DNA of 64,000 nucleotides from Candidatus Albibeggiatoa sp. nov. NOAA (GCA_025800385.1 JAOXRS010000244.1:62001-126000), one strand, 5' to 3'. Counted from the stretch's first letter, positions 7,552 through 20,164 are shown. Numbers and translations are program-made. Notes: generated from the letters alone by a model not told the origin.

Positions 7552-10344
7552 ATGAATATACTAAAAATACTCGGTTTATACTGTTTACTTATTACACCAG
7601 CTTTTGCTCAAAATCTCTGGGTTGATGCCAATCTGGGTAATGATGCGAATGATGGACTCACCCCTGAAACCGCACTGCAGACAATTCAAGCCGCAGCTGA
7701 TATTGCGCAAGCAGGCGATACGGTGAATATTCAAGCAGGTATTTATCGAGAATCAGTTACACCACTCAATAGTGGGACAGCCGACAATCCTATTATTTAC
7801 AAAGCAGTGCAACAGGGTACGGTGATTTTACGTGGTTCACAACCAATTACTGAAAGCCAACCGATTGAAGGCAATAACATTGGCTTACCGTTTACCGCCG
7901 AATTGGACAAAGTTGTAAAAATTGATGTCAGTGCTTGGGACTTGTTTCAAACTCCACGCTTTTTAGTTGAACTGAATAAGGGGCAAGTCGAACAACGTCA
8001 CCCGATGTCACGAGAACCTGATTGGGAAGTGGATGTTGAATGGAAACAACATGAGTTTTGGTGGACAGCAGACGGTGGCTCGGAAAGCGTAGTATGTGTG
8101 GCAACTGATAGTGCTTGCGATGCCGATAGCCGTTCATTTACTCAGCTAACAGATAATTATAGCGATCCGCTGGTTGATGCAGGGCATTTAGGCGCATATG
8201 ACAATCTAGTTGGTGCAACGATTACCATTGTCGATGCTGTTCAAGGTGACCATGTTTACCGCCGTGAAATTACTCAACATGAGCCACATTTAGGACGTGT
8301 TACTCTGACCCGACGCGCTTACCGCCGAACGGAAGATAATCCCGGACTTGGTTGGGGTAGCCGTTATTACATCGAAGATCACCCCGCATTAATGGATTCC
8401 CAAGGTGAATACTGGTTTGATGCGTCGACACAAACTTTGTATTTATATGCTGATGAAATCAATCCGCAAAATGTTGAATTCAGCGTGTTAGAAAATGCGT
8501 GGGATTTAACGGGTAAATCAAATATTGTGCTGCAAGACTTAAGCATGGAGTTATACAATGGTGCAGCAATCAATCAAGACAATGTGCCAAGTCAGAGCAG
8601 TTATAATAACCATTTTCGTAACTTAACCATTCAATATGCCAATTATGGGGTATATTTATCGCAAGATGTTAGCTTAGACCCTGATCCCAATAATATTACG
8701 CAAAATTGTAGCCTCGAAAAATCCACGATTTCCAATATTGATAGCCTTGCAGTTTTGGCTCAAGCCACCCGTTTAGATGCCATTGAACATATTCCGTTTG
8801 ATTTCGCGCCCATGACTCAGATTCAGGTCAATGACAATCAAATTCAAAATGTGGGTTTACGCTCGGATACCGATAGAGGGGCAGGAATTCGATTTATTTA
8901 CGCTGACAATGCTCAAGTCAAAGGCAATACCTTGCAAAGTATCGGGCATGAAGGGATTCATTTTGTAAATTCCAGCATTAACGCCCCTGATAAAAGTTAC
9001 GACTTTCTATCCGAAGAAATTAAACTCGGCAATATTTTAGTTCAAGATAATCAAGTGACTTTGGCTTGTTTGGCAGGCGGTGAATGTGGTGCAATTCAGT
9101 TTTCAGGCACGCCACCACATCAACATGTATTTAAAAATGTACTCGTCACAGGTAATACTTTGCAAAACAACTATGGTTGGGCGGATATTTCTGAAAAACG
9201 TGAATTATGGGAACAAGGCCATTTTGCTTATGGCTTATTTTTAAATGATGCAGCAGGCGTTGCCATGTACCGTAACACCTTGATTAATAACTCATGGGCA
9301 GGCTTAATGATTATTCGTCATTGGCGCGATGGAGAAATTTATTTTTATAACAATATTGCGGCAGGCGCACGACGTGGTATTGATGTGTGGAATAGCAGGG
9401 CAGATGATGTGCATGGTACTTTAGGCTTGCAAATCGTCAATAACCTGATTGTGAATAATGGCGAAAATGGCTTTCAACACACCATTCGAGATAATGAAGA
9501 TAAATTCATCACTGATTACAATCTTTATTACAACAACGGTTGGACACGACTGGCAAGCCAAACTTTAATGCAAGCCACACGTTTAAATCAAGCCTATCCT
9601 AGTCTATTGTATTTACACAGTTTAACCCAGTGGGAAGGAAATAGTATTGAAGATAATCCCGCTTTTATGTTATATGGTTACACTTCCAATCGTACTTTAT
9701 TTTTACAACGGCGTTATTTACCGATTCCAACCGACTTTAACCTGAATGTAAATAGTGCAGCATTGGACAAAGGCACGGACTTAGCCCCAGCACTCAGCGC
9801 GTTATTACGACAATTTAACGTGCGCAATATATCACCTCAAGGCAGCCAATACGACATTGGAGTCAATGAGTTTTTCTTCCAATCTCTGTTTAGTCAGGGT
9901 TTGAGTATTGATTTGCAAACAGGTGCAGTTGAAGAAAGTGAATCCGCGTTTAATGGCAAAATTATTACGGAAAATACCAGCAGCAATGTATTATATGTGT
10001 CGCAAACGGAAGATGTGGAGATTGTGATTGATATGGAAGTCGCTCAAGCGGACATTGGCAAACAAGCAGAGCTGTATTTGGTGGCTACTTTTCAATCGGA
10101 AAATGGCTTACTGGCACGGACGATAATGCGTCAAGGTGATTCTTGGCAAGATTGGAATGGTAGACGTGAAACCTTAAAACCTGACTCGGTGCTAGAGTTA
10201 ACGGCCAATCAACAAATTAATATCTTCAGCGGGCAATTGCGCCGTTTGCAGGGACAATTTCAGATTTTCATAGGCTATTTGTTACCAGATGCGCAAGTGA
10301 TGGTATTTAATGCGGATACGCCGATCACTTTCACGGTACAGTAA
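7552..10344 (+). CDS. second secreted right-handed beta-helix protein
   Basis: A 930-residue exported protein. The signal peptide is residues 1-19 (LLITPAFAQ). A DUF1565-type N-terminus follows (WVDANLGNDANDGLTPETA, then IQAAADIAQAGDTVNIQAG), then a long parallel beta-helix with Asn-rich turns (NNLIVNNGENGF, RNTLINNSW). The C-terminal 120 residues (from about 800) form a beta-rich domain without helix repeats. It shares the domain opening with the protein at 432-3341 but is not a close copy. Family members include polysaccharide lyases, epimerases and surface adhesins. The gene starts 20 bases after the YHYH protein gene and runs almost into ubiC (2-base gap), so the three may be co-transcribed. 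Confidence 0.85.
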   Translation: MNILKILGLYCLLITPAFAQNLWVDANLGNDANDGLTPETALQTIQAAADIAQAGDTVNIQAGIYRESVTPLNSGTADNPIIYKAVQQGTVILRGSQPITESQPIEGNNIGLPFTAELDKVVKIDVSAWDLFQTPRFLVELNKGQVEQRHPMSREPDWEVDVEWKQHEFWWTADGGSESVVCVATDSACDADSRSFTQLTDNYSDPLVDAGHLGAYDNLVGATITIVDAVQGDHVYRREITQHEPHLGRVTLTRRAYRRTEDNPGLGWGSRYYIEDHPALMDSQGEYWFDASTQTLYLYADEINPQNVEFSVLENAWDLTGKSNIVLQDLSMELYNGAAINQDNVPSQSSYNNHFRNLTIQYANYGVYLSQDVSLDPDPNNITQNCSLEKSTISNIDSLAVLAQATRLDAIEHIPFDFAPMTQIQVNDNQIQNVGLRSDTDRGAGIRFIYADNAQVKGNTLQSIGHEGIHFVNSSINAPDKSYDFLSEEIKLGNILVQDNQVTLACLAGGECGAIQFSGTPPHQHVFKNVLVTGNTLQNNYGWADISEKRELWEQGHFAYGLFLNDAAGVAMYRNTLINNSWAGLMIIRHWRDGEIYFYNNIAAGARRGIDVWNSRADDVHGTLGLQIVNNLIVNNGENGFQHTIRDNEDKFITDYNLYYNNGWTRLASQTLMQATRLNQAYPSLLYLHSLTQWEGNSIEDNPAFMLYGYTSNRTLFLQRRYLPIPTDFNLNVNSAALDKGTDLAPALSALLRQFNVRNISPQGSQYDIGVNEFFFQSLFSQGLSIDLQTGAVEESESAFNGKIITENTSSNVLYVSQTEDVEIVIDMEVAQADIGKQAELYLVATFQSENGLLARTIMRQGDSWQDWNGRRETLKPDSVLELTANQQINIFSGQLRRLQGQFQIFIGYLLPDAQVMVFNADTPITFTVQ

Positions 10345-10346
10345 GC

Positions 10347-10910
10347 GTGGACAATATTCATTGGCGAGACATCCGCTATTGGCGGCACAAACCCTTATCC
10401 GATACTTTGCAGACATGGCTTTTTTCACGGGACTCGTTAACCCAGCGTTTGCGAGCGCATTGTCAACAGGCCTTTCAAGTCGAAGTTTTGACCGAAACGT
10501 GGCAGTACCCTTTATTGAGTGAGGCCAAAGCGTTGAATATTCCTTTGCGTGAATATGTACGGATTCGACATGTATATTTGCATTGTGATCATCAACCTTG
10601 GGTGTTTGCTCGCACGGTGATTCCTCGCCAAACCTTGACAGGTCAATACCGCCGTTTAGCCCGTTTGGGCAATTATCCGCTGGGTTCAATTTTATTTTCG
10701 AGCAATCGTTTTCCACGTTCTGATTTGCAAGTGGCGCAATTAAGTCCAGCCCATTTGCTATATCATTTGGCGCAGCAACAGCAACAACTTTCAGAAAAGT
10801 TACTATGGGCGCGTCGTTCGATTTTTAATTTATCGGGCAAATCTTTACTTGTGAATGAGATTTTTTTGCCTGAGATGTCAAAGCAGTTTCTGGACTTTAC
10901 TCACCAGTAG
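10347..10910 (+). CDS. ubiC: chorismate lyase
   Basis: A 187-residue enzyme that converts chorismate to 4-hydroxybenzoate and pyruvate, the first step of ubiquinone synthesis. Family signatures are the WRDIRYW N-terminus, VREV-like REYVRIRHVYL, the Arg in FARTVIP, LGNYPLGSILF and the C-terminal LWARRSIF with VNEIFLP. The start is GTG at 10347, two bases after the stop of the beta-helix gene. No ubiA follows, unlike in E. coli, and the neighbour is convergent. Confidence 0.9.
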   Translation: MDNIHWRDIRYWRHKPLSDTLQTWLFSRDSLTQRLRAHCQQAFQVEVLTETWQYPLLSEAKALNIPLREYVRIRHVYLHCDHQPWVFARTVIPRQTLTGQYRRLARLGNYPLGSILFSSNRFPRSDLQVAQLSPAHLLYHLAQQQQQLSEKLLWARRSIFNLSGKSLLVNEIFLPEMSKQFLDFTHQ

Positions 10911-11007
10911 TTAACTCAATAGAAAAGTATCAACATGGGGAAGGTGTAACATGTATCAATCTTGGGTAAGCCTCACCTATCCCCGAATATATTAAGTCTT
11001 AAGTGGT

Positions 11008-11682
11008 TTATTCCTGTACGCGCTCATATTTCTCAATACCGCCTTCTTTTTCATACAAGGTTAACACATTGTTATCTAAGGTCGCTTGATTGTATAAGTA
11101 CAAAATATCACCTTGTTCATTGGTTATCATCAATTGGCCATCAGTAAACTGCCAACTGCCTGACTCAAATTGCTGTTCGTTAAGTGTTGAAGAAAATATA
11201 GCTTCATTATCAATGATTTGAAACGTTAATATAATGCCATATTCATCCGCTTGGCTTTTCCAATCTCCAATCAGTTTTTGCTCAGATAAGTAGTTTTCAG
11301 ACTTCATATAAGCCGCATAGTCAATGGGGGTGTAACCAATAAAGAGGTGAGAGTAAATATTTTGTAATTCGCTTGTACGTAATTGTGTAACTTGCGCTAA
11401 ACACAGGTTTTGCATGGTGACATGATCTTGTTCAGATTCAGAAACTTGATGGGCGCAGTTTGCATCACGATAGGTGAGCCATGCTTTTTGGGCTTTTTTA
11501 AGCTTCTGTTTTTGCTCTTGATTGAGGTTTTTACGAATCGATTTATAAGCTTGATTGAGGGCGGTATCTGCTTGTTTATACGCGCTAATAGCACAAGACT
11601 GCTTTTCTTGCACATTATCAACGTCATCGCATAAAGCATAAGATACGCTAGGAATAAATAATAACCAATACAACCATTTCAT
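11008..11682 (-). CDS. secreted LprI-like (DUF1311) protein
   Basis: A 224-residue protein with a signal peptide (residues 1-17, ending SYALC). The N-terminal half is a lysozyme-inhibitor LprI-type DUF1311 domain, seen in CDDVDNVQEKQSCAISAYK, in the helix LNQAYKSI and in AQKAWLTYRDANCA, with paired cysteines. The C-terminal 110 residues resemble a small beta domain (LIGDWKSQADEYGIILTF) like those of lipocalin-style or META-type add-ons. LprI-type proteins can inhibit lysozyme, but most DUF1311 proteins have no assigned activity. It follows gshB on the same strand after 68 bases. Confidence 0.75.
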   Translation of the reverse strand: MKWLYWLLFIPSVSYALCDDVDNVQEKQSCAISAYKQADTALNQAYKSIRKNLNQEQKQKLKKAQKAWLTYRDANCAHQVSESEQDHVTMQNLCLAQVTQLRTSELQNIYSHLFIGYTPIDYAAYMKSENYLSEQKLIGDWKSQADEYGIILTFQIIDNEAIFSSTLNEQQFESGSWQFTDGQLMITNEQGDILYLYNQATLDNNVLTLYEKEGGIEKYERVQE

Positions 11683-11750
11683 GGGAGTTCCTACGGGTCA
11701 GTGAAATGAGTATCAGTATTATAGCAACTGCTTAAGGGCGTGGGAAAAGC

Positions 11751-12707
11751 TTATGTCTGTAGGCGTTGCTCAATCGCATCCATCAATTGGCCAGCAATAT
11801 CTAAATTAAATTGCCGATCTAATTCACGAATGCAAGTCGGGCTGGTGACATTAATTTCAGTCAAATAATCGCCAATCACATCCAAACCAACAAAGATCAA
11901 GCCTTTTTCACGTAAAGTATCGCCCACTTGCTCACAAATCCAGTAATCGCGTTCACTTAAAGCAATACCTTCACCACGCCCACCAGCAGCTAAATTGCCA
12001 CGAGTTTCACCTTTTGCAGGAATACGAGCCAGCGCGTAAGGAACAGGTTTACCTTCAATCAATAAAATGCGTTTGTCGCCTTGGGTAATTTCAGGAATAA
12101 ACCGCTGCGCCATGATAAAACGTTGACCATGATTGGTTAAGGTTTCGATAATCACTGAGATATTGACATCGTCTTGCTTAACCCGGAAGATCGATGCACC
12201 ACCCATCCCATCTAAAGGCTTGAGGATAATATCTTGATGTTGATTAAGAAAATCACGAATATGTTGTGCTTGATTGGTCACTAAATTCGGCGGACAACAT
12301 TGTGGAAACCATGCCGTATACAGTTTTTCATTGGCATCTCGCAGACTTTGCGGCTTATTGACAATGAGCGTACCGTGTTTTTCTGCTTGTTCAAGTAGGT
12401 AGGTTGCAACAATATATTCTAAATTAAACGGTGGGTCTTTGCGCATCAAAATGACATCTAACTCATGCAATGGTTGCACAGTTTCATTACTGAGTTGATA
12501 CCAGTTGTCTGGATCATCGGTCACTTCGACTTGCTGCATTTTGGCACTGGCTTGGCCATCATGTAGGAATAAATCGGATAACTCCATGTAATACAATTGC
12601 CAGCCACGCGCTTGTGCTGCAAGTAACATAGCAAAACTACTGTCTTTCTGCACTTTAATCTGTGCAATGGAGTCCATTACGACACCCAATTTAATCACGG
12701 GCTTCAT
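11751..12707 (-). CDS. gshB: glutathione synthetase
   Basis: A 318-residue ATP-grasp enzyme that joins gamma-glutamylcysteine and glycine. Visible signatures are LGVVMDSI at the N-terminus, MRKDPPFNLEYI, VNKPQSLRDANEKL, the ATP-binding loop KPLDGMGGASIFR, and the C-terminal GLDVIGDYLTEINVTSPT. Length matches E. coli GshB (316). It sits between gltD and the LprI-like gene on the same strand. gshA is not in the window. Confidence 0.95.
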   Translation of the reverse strand: MKPVIKLGVVMDSIAQIKVQKDSSFAMLLAAQARGWQLYYMELSDLFLHDGQASAKMQQVEVTDDPDNWYQLSNETVQPLHELDVILMRKDPPFNLEYIVATYLLEQAEKHGTLIVNKPQSLRDANEKLYTAWFPQCCPPNLVTNQAQHIRDFLNQHQDIILKPLDGMGGASIFRVKQDDVNISVIIETLTNHGQRFIMAQRFIPEITQGDKRILLIEGKPVPYALARIPAKGETRGNLAAGGRGEGIALSERDYWICEQVGDTLREKGLIFVGLDVIGDYLTEINVTSPTCIRELDRQFNLDIAGQLMDAIEQRLQT

Positions 12708-12737
12708 GACTGATTCCTACTTATATTTACAAGCCTA

Positions 12738-12781
12738 TACAACACTATCTTGCTTAAATGAAAAACATAGATAGCGTTGTA
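12738..12781. repeat. hairpin between gltD and gshB
   Basis: TACAAC-A-CTATCT (12738-12750) pairs with AGATAG-C-GTTGTA (12769-12781), giving 12 pairs around one mismatch and an 18-base loop. There is no T-run on either side, so it may be an RNA-stability or processing hairpin rather than an intrinsic terminator. Confidence 0.5.
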
Positions 12782-12797
12782 GTAAATACAGAATATT

Positions 12798-14213
<1,416 letters not shown>

Positions 14214-14307
14214 CTAAAAATCAATAGAATTCTTAAGTTTTTATTATTTTTTGTAATATATCTAAATAAAATGACTAAATAATTTAATTGTAAAATATAG
14301 TGATTTT

Positions 14308-14862
14308 TTATAGTTCTGTTCTTGCATAAATATCATTCACAACAATTTCTAAATCAACAGATTCCAATACAAACTTGTCATTTTTGCCAAAAATACTTAA
14401 ATCCCAATTATTTACTCTTTGATAAAGCATAATTTCACATTTATCTTGAGCCACAATCATATATTCCTGCAAACTATCTATACTTTTATAAGATAACAAT
14501 TTTTCTGTTTTATCTACTCTTTCCGTACTAGGTGACAATACTTCAATAATGATTTTCGGCTGTGTTAAATAATACTGATTATTGTCCTTTGATTCACAAC
14601 CCACTACCACATCAGGATAGTAAAATGCGTCAGCTGCTGCGACTCTGACTTTTACATCAGAAACATAAACATCACATGGCGTATTGTTTAAACCTGTTTG
14701 CAACAAATAACTACAATTCAATGCAATTCGATTATGAATCCGACTTGTGCCTGCCATGGCATATACATGACCCGCAACATATTCATGCTTCACCTCTGAA
14801 CGTAATTCACCTTCAAGGTATTCATCATGACTAATCAATGTAACTTGTGCATGTAATCCCAT
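14308..14862 (-). CDS. Uma2 family (PD-(D/E)XK-like) protein
   Basis: A 184-residue protein from the start chosen here: the ATG at 14862 is preceded by a clear AGGAG sequence and gives the family N-terminus MGLHAQVTLISHDEYL. The Uma2 pattern is visible in RSEVKHEYVAGHVYAMAG, then YYPDVVVGC, IIIEVLSPSTERVDKTEKL and QEYMIV. The Asp of YPDVVV and Glu of IIIEVLS fit the PD-(D/E)XK catalytic frame. Uma2 genes are abundant in cyanobacteria and in filamentous sulfur bacteria, and their function is not established. It lies between infB and gltD. Confidence 0.85.
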   Translation of the reverse strand: MGLHAQVTLISHDEYLEGELRSEVKHEYVAGHVYAMAGTSRIHNRIALNCSYLLQTGLNNTPCDVYVSDVKVRVAAADAFYYPDVVVGCESKDNNQYYLTQPKIIIEVLSPSTERVDKTEKLLSYKSIDSLQEYMIVAQDKCEIMLYQRVNNWDLSIFGKNDKFVLESVDLEIVVNDIYARTEL

Positions 14863-14880
14863 GAGACACTCCTGCAAGTC

Positions 14881-14915
14881 AAACAGTGACAGCAAATCAT
14901 ACCATCACTGTTTTT
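14881..14915. terminator. hairpin downstream of infB
   Basis: AAACAGTGA (14881-14889) pairs with TCACTGTTT (14905-14913) in a perfect 9-bp stem. The T-run follows on the plus strand, whereas infB reads leftward. For infB it would therefore act as a stem without a strong U-tract. Confidence 0.45.
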
Positions 14916-14920
14916 CACTA

Positions 14921-17900
14921 TTAACTCAAGGTTCTAGCAACCTCAACGCGTTCAAACACCTCGATTTGGTCACCGACTTGAACATCGTTGTAGTTCTTCA
15001 CGCCGATACCACATTCCATGCCTGACTTCACTTCATTCACGTCATCTTTGAAGCGGCGTAATGACTCTAACTCACCTTCATAAATCACAACATGGTCACG
15101 TAATACACGGATAGGATTATTACGTTTAACCTGACCTTCCGTCACCATACAACCTGCAACCGCACCAATCTTAGGCGAACGGAATACATCACGTACTTCC
15201 GCAATACCCACGATTTGCTCTTTAATTTCTGGCGCAAGCATACCACCAATCGCAGATTTCACTTCATCAATGGCTTCGTAAATCACGCTGTAGTAATGTA
15301 AATCAACATTTTCTTCAGCAATTAAACGTTTCGCACTGCTATCCGCACGGACGTTGAAACCAATGATAATTGCGTTTGAAGCCACCGCCAAGTTAGCGTC
15401 AGACTCGTTAATGCTACCCACACCACTGGCGATAATATTAACTCTAACTTCCTCATTAGAAAGCTTGGTAAGTGAATCTTGTAATGCTTCGCTAGAACCA
15501 TGTACATCGGCTTTGAGCACGATATTGAGTGAATTGACTTCGCCAGATTGCATTTGTGAAAACATATCTTCCAGCTTCGCCGCTTTTTGACGTGCTAGTT
15601 TTACCTCACGGAATTTACCTTGACGGAATAGAGCAATTTCACGTGCTTTACGTTCGTCTGGCACAACAATCGACTCGTCACCTGCACCTGGTGTACCCGA
15701 TAAACCAAGCACCTCGACTGGAATCGCAGGCCCCGCTTCCGCAATCGGTTGACCCACTTCGTTAAGCATAGCACGTACACGCCCATACTCTTGACCAGCA
15801 AGTAAAATATCGCCTTTTTTCAATGTACCGCTTTGAATCAAGACCGTTGCAACCACACCACGACCTTTGTCTAAGCGAGATTCAACCACAACACCTTGCC
15901 CTGGCCCTTCAGCAACCGTTTTCAGTTCTAACACTTCCGCTTGTAACAATAAGGTATCAAGTAAGCTGTCGATGCCTTCACCTGATTTCGCAGAAACGTG
16001 TACGAACATATTTTCGCCGCCCCATTCTTCTGGGATGACTTCATGGGTGACAAGTTCTTGTTTTACACGTTCAGGATCAGCTTCTTCCTTATCGATTTTG
16101 TTCACCGCAACTACAATCGGTACGCCTGCCGCTTTAGCATGTTGAATCGCTTCAACAGTTTGAGGCATTACACCATCATCCGCCGCAACCACTAACACAA
16201 CAATATCAGTGACTTTCGCACCACGCGCACGCATTTGGGTAAACGCCGCGTGTCCCGGTGTATCTAAGAAGGTGACCATGCCGTTGTCCGTTTCGACATG
16301 ATATGCACCAATGTGCTGGGTAATACCACCCGCTTCACCTGCTGCAATACGCGTCTTACGAATGTAATCAAGTAATGATGTTTTACCATGATCGACGTGA
16401 CCCATAATCGTAACCACTGGTGCACGCGGGACTTCTTCACCAATTTTAATGCCTTGTAATAAATCTTCTTCCAACGCATTTTCTTTCATCAAGACAGGCT
16501 TATGACCCATTTCCTCGACTACAATCGCCGCAGTTTCTTGATCAATTACTTGGTTAATCGTGACCATTGAGCCTAAAGTCATCATAGTCTTAATAACTTC
16601 GGCCGCTTTAATTGACATTTTCTGGGCTAAATCACCAACTGAAATCGTTTCAGGCACGTTGACTTCATAGACAATCGGTGCAGTTGGTTTAACAAAGCCA
16701 TGTTGTGTTGGCTGTAAATCAGGACGATTAGATTTTTTACCTGCTTTCTTACGATTGCGTTTGTGTAATGTTTCGCCACCACTACGCAATTCCTGCTTCG
16801 CGTACTTGCTAGACTTATCGTCCTTACCAACTTTGCCTTCTTTACGTGGCTGTTGCTTGTTCGCTGCACCACGTTTTTTCTTCGCTGACTTCTTATCATC
16901 TGAAAAGCCACCGCCTGCAGTTCTATTAGGTGGTGCAGTATTAGTGCTAGTCCCCGTTGTTGACGCACCTGTTCGAGCTGGTGGACGGCTTGGACGATTC
17001 CCAGTATTACCACCTTCTCTACGTTTTGCACCTGCACCGTCAGCACTTGGTTTACGTCGATTATCTGAGCGTGAACGATTATTGCTTGGCTTTTCTTTAG
17101 GCTCTGGCTTCGGTTTTTCCTTAACAATCTTAACTTCTGCTTTAGGGCGTACTTCAGGTTTTGCCTCTTTGGCAGGTTTAGGTCGTTTATTACGCGCTTC
17201 GGTTTCTTTCTCTTTACGGCGTTGTTGCTCTTGACGCTTGGCTTTTTCAGCTTCACCACGCTTCATACGCTCTTCTTGTTCGCGTTTTACGTTGGCTTCA
17301 ATTTCTGCTAAACGCTCTGCTTCACGCTTGGCTTTTTCATCTGCTTCGGCTTCAGCACGTTTCTCTTCTTCTTTCTTGGCTTTCTCAGCTGCTTTAGCCG
17401 CAATCGCTTCAGCCATTTTTTGACGGCGTGTTTCTTCGGCATCCTCGACGTTATCGTCTTTGCCATCAAGATCAGGGGTTGGAATTGAGCGACCCAATAA
17501 GCCACCACCGACACCACCTGAACCTAAGGCAGAGGGAGAGCTTAAGCCGCCAAGACCACCGCCTAAGCTGCTACCACCTAAACCACTTGGTGCACCTGTT
17601 GATAGTGCATTGGGCTTTTTCGCCCCACCTAATGGATTAGCCGCACTACCTAAATCTGCTTTTAATTTAGGTTTAGCCGCGCTGTTCCCCGGTTTAGTGT
17701 AAGTCCGTTTTTTTCTCACTTCGACACTTACAGTTTTAGCTTTGCCACCTTGTGAATTTGGTACTTTAATTTCACTATGGCTTTTACGTTTTAAAGTAAT
17801 TTTATTTGATTCTTCAGACAAGTTATCTAATTTCTCATCTTTACCATGGATATGGCGCAGATGTCCTAAAAGTTGGCGTTTTTCTTTTTCGTTAATACTG

Positions 17901-18007
17901 TCATCAGGTTTTTTAGCAGATAAGCCTGCATCACCTAATTGCGATAATAGACGCTCTAGGGGAATACCTACCACGTCTGCAAATTCTTTAACTGTCACAT
18001 CACTCAT
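14921..18007 (-). CDS. infB: translation initiation factor IF-2
   Basis: A 1028-residue GTPase that places initiator tRNA on the 30S subunit. The order is an N-terminal IF2_N domain ([20 protein letters not shown]), a long Gly-rich then Lys/Glu/Arg-rich linker to about residue 450, and a second IF2_N domain. The G domain has [14 protein letters not shown] near 534, DTPGHAAF and NKID; the C-terminal beta barrels follow. The protein is longer than E. coli IF-2 (890) because of the linker. rimP-nusA-infB is the classical order, but rbfA-truB-rpsO do not follow infB here. Confidence 0.97.
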   Translation of the reverse strand: MSDVTVKEFADVVGIPLERLLSQLGDAGLSAKKPDDSINEKEKRQLLGHLRHIHGKDEKLDNLSEESNKITLKRKSHSEIKVPNSQGGKAKTVSVEVRKKRTYTKPGNSAAKPKLKADLGSAANPLGGAKKPNALSTGAPSGLGGSSLGGGLGGLSSPSALGSGGVGGGLLGRSIPTPDLDGKDDNVEDAEETRRQKMAEAIAAKAAEKAKKEEEKRAEAEADEKAKREAERLAEIEANVKREQEERMKRGEAEKAKRQEQQRRKEKETEARNKRPKPAKEAKPEVRPKAEVKIVKEKPKPEPKEKPSNNRSRSDNRRKPSADGAGAKRREGGNTGNRPSRPPARTGASTTGTSTNTAPPNRTAGGGFSDDKKSAKKKRGAANKQQPRKEGKVGKDDKSSKYAKQELRSGGETLHKRNRKKAGKKSNRPDLQPTQHGFVKPTAPIVYEVNVPETISVGDLAQKMSIKAAEVIKTMMTLGSMVTINQVIDQETAAIVVEEMGHKPVLMKENALEEDLLQGIKIGEEVPRAPVVTIMGHVDHGKTSLLDYIRKTRIAAGEAGGITQHIGAYHVETDNGMVTFLDTPGHAAFTQMRARGAKVTDIVVLVVAADDGVMPQTVEAIQHAKAAGVPIVVAVNKIDKEEADPERVKQELVTHEVIPEEWGGENMFVHVSAKSGEGIDSLLDTLLLQAEVLELKTVAEGPGQGVVVESRLDKGRGVVATVLIQSGTLKKGDILLAGQEYGRVRAMLNEVGQPIAEAGPAIPVEVLGLSGTPGAGDESIVVPDERKAREIALFRQGKFREVKLARQKAAKLEDMFSQMQSGEVNSLNIVLKADVHGSSEALQDSLTKLSNEEVRVNIIASGVGSINESDANLAVASNAIIIGFNVRADSSAKRLIAEENVDLHYYSVIYEAIDEVKSAIGGMLAPEIKEQIVGIAEVRDVFRSPKIGAVAGCMVTEGQVKRNNPIRVLRDHVVIYEGELESLRRFKDDVNEVKSGMECGIGVKNYNDVQVGDQIEVFERVEVARTLS

Positions 18008-18083
18008 TCTTCAATTCTCCTTAGTGTTTGTCTAAGACACAGATTTCAGCCTAAATTAATACAGGTATTGAGCGTTTTTTTGC

Positions 18084-19589
18084 CTAACTTCCTCCTGCTT
18101 CTGTGTCGTCTGCAAACCAAGGAGCGCGGGCGGTCATGATGAGTTCACCTGCTCGCTCTTCAGTCATGCCTTCAATATCCATCAAGTCATCAATGGACTG
18201 TTCGGCTAAATCTTCCATGGTAGCAATGCCAAGCCCTGCTAACTCTTTTGCAAGCTCGTCATCCATGCCATCCATATTGAGTAAATCTTCTGCGGGTTCA
18301 ACTTCATTGTGCTCTTCGCTGGCAATTGCTTCGGTTAATAAAGCATCGCTAGCACGGTTACGCAGTTCATTGACAATGTCTTCGTCAAAATCTTCAATTT
18401 CAAGCATTTCTTCAATCGGTACATAAGCAACTTCTTCAACCGTTGAGAAACCTTGTTCAATCAACAATATTGCGATGTCTTCATCAACATCCAATTGTTC
18501 CATGAATAAATCTTGTAATACTTGGACTTCAGCTTGGTTTTTCTGTTCAGCTTGCTGTTCAGTCATCACGTTCAATGTCCAACCTGTTAACTGGCTGGCT
18601 AAACGTACGTTTTGACCGTTACGTCCAATCGCTTGAGAAAGTTGATCTTCACGTACCGCAACATCCATGCTGTGAGATTCTTCATCAACAATAATTGAAA
18701 CCACTTCAGCGGGAGACATTGCATTAATCACGAATTGAGCTGGATTTTCATCCCATAAAATAATATCAACCCGTTCGCCTGCCAGTTCGTTAGATACCGC
18801 TTGCACACGAGAACCACGCATACCGACACAAGCACCAACAGGATCAATCCGTGGGTCATGCGTTCTGACCGCGATTTTGGCACGAGAACCAGGGTCACGC
18901 GCGGCGGAAATGATTTCTAATAATTCTTCGTTGATTTCAGGCACTTCTAAAGTGAATAGCGCGATCAATAATTCGGGTGCTGTACGGCTTAAGAAAATTT
19001 GGGGGCCACGTTGCTCTGGGCGAACTGATTTTAAATAACCACGAATCCGATCACCGGGGCGAACCGATTCACGTTGAATCATATCTTCACGCGGAATCAA
19101 CGCATCAACATTTGCACCTAAGTCGACCACGATGTTGCCACGTTCAATTCTTTTCACTGAGCCGCTGACTAACTCGCCTTGACGGTCTTCATAGGCTTGT
19201 AAAACTTGAGCACGTTCTGCTTCACGAATTTTTTGTACAATCACTTGCTTCGCAGTTTGTGCACCGATACGATCAAAGCTGACTGATTCAATTGGTTTTT
19301 CAATCGTTTCACCTAATTCAATCACTGGCTTTTCTTGTTCAGCATCTTCTAATAATATTTGTTTATCTGGATACTCAACTTCTTCGACCACTGTCCAACG
19401 ACGAAACGCAGCATAATTGCCATTCATACGGTTAATTGCAACCCGCACATCAATCGTATTGTTATAACGTTTTTTAGTTGCACTGGCGAGCGCACATTCT
19501 AAAGCGTCAAAGATGATTTCTTTATCAACGCCTTTTTCATTCGATACTGCGTCTACAACCAGTAAAATATCTTTATTTGATTTGCTCAT
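18084..19589 (-). CDS. nusA: transcription termination/antitermination factor NusA
   Basis: A 501-residue RNA polymerase-binding factor. It has an N-terminal polymerase-binding domain, an S1 domain ([21 protein letters not shown]), two KH domains ([18 protein letters not shown], and [18 protein letters not shown]) and two C-terminal acidic repeats (around [13 protein letters not shown] and [14 protein letters not shown]), as in gammaproteobacteria. It sits between rimP (26 bases upstream) and infB (76 bases downstream) in one operon. Confidence 0.97.
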   Translation of the reverse strand: MSKSNKDILLVVDAVSNEKGVDKEIIFDALECALASATKKRYNNTIDVRVAINRMNGNYAAFRRWTVVEEVEYPDKQILLEDAEQEKPVIELGETIEKPIESVSFDRIGAQTAKQVIVQKIREAERAQVLQAYEDRQGELVSGSVKRIERGNIVVDLGANVDALIPREDMIQRESVRPGDRIRGYLKSVRPEQRGPQIFLSRTAPELLIALFTLEVPEINEELLEIISAARDPGSRAKIAVRTHDPRIDPVGACVGMRGSRVQAVSNELAGERVDIILWDENPAQFVINAMSPAEVVSIIVDEESHSMDVAVREDQLSQAIGRNGQNVRLASQLTGWTLNVMTEQQAEQKNQAEVQVLQDLFMEQLDVDEDIAILLIEQGFSTVEEVAYVPIEEMLEIEDFDEDIVNELRNRASDALLTEAIASEEHNEVEPAEDLLNMDGMDDELAKELAGLGIATMEDLAEQSIDDLMDIEGMTEERAGELIMTARAPWFADDTEAGGS

Positions 19590-19615
19590 GATATTATTTT
19601 CCTTATTGAATAGAC

Positions 19616-20071
19616 TTAAATCTCTGGAACGAGTCTCGCTTTGTCTATTTGATCATAAGGCAGGTTGTATTCTGTCTGTTCTGCCAACAACACGATGTCA
19701 TTATCCTCTACACGAAGTAATGTGCCTGAAAAGTTACGTCGTTCTGCTAAGGGACGGGTTAAACGAATTTGTACTGGATGTCCGATAAAACGCGCAAAAT
19801 GCTCTAGTGTCACCAACGGTCTGTCTAAACCCGGTGAGGACACTTCTAAGGTGTATTGCCCTTGAATGGGGTCTTCAACATCCAACACACCACTAATTTG
19901 ATGACTCACGGTTTCACAGTCTTCAATCGTTATGCCTTCTGGCTTATCAATAAAAACACGAAGCAGTTGCGCGCCTTTACGACCACGTGATAAACGTTCA
20001 ACACCAATTAGCTCATAGCCAAGTGCTGTAATCGTGGGTGTAAGTAATGTTTGTAAGTTTTTGTCAAACAA
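19616..20071 (-). CDS. rimP: ribosome maturation factor RimP
   Basis: A 151-residue protein needed for 30S subunit maturation. Signatures are [30 protein letters not shown], and [20 protein letters not shown]. The start codon is TTG at 20071: the only nearby ATG is out of frame and stops after six codons, and the TTG start gives the family N-terminus. It is the first gene of rimP-nusA-infB. Confidence 0.93.
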   Translation of the reverse strand: MFDKNLQTLLTPTITALGYELIGVERLSRGRKGAQLLRVFIDKPEGITIEDCETVSHQISGVLDVEDPIQGQYTLEVSSPGLDRPLVTLEHFARFIGHPVQIRLTRPLAERRNFSGTLLRVEDNDIVLLAEQTEYNLPYDQIDKARLVPEI

Positions 20072-20164
20072 GGTGCAATTCCATCATTAATTTTGAGTGT
20101 CGAAAATGATTGGAATAGTTACGATGGGAGGCTAAATTATGCGGGATTTGGTGATTTATAGAAA

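Noticed and set aside
10282..10716. 144-codon minus-strand ORF
   Set aside because: It overlaps ubiC, which has clear family motifs on the plus strand.
16627..17259. 210-codon minus-strand and 159-codon plus-strand ORFs within infB
   Set aside because: They are shadows of the low-complexity charged linker of IF-2, without ribosome binding sites or family motifs.
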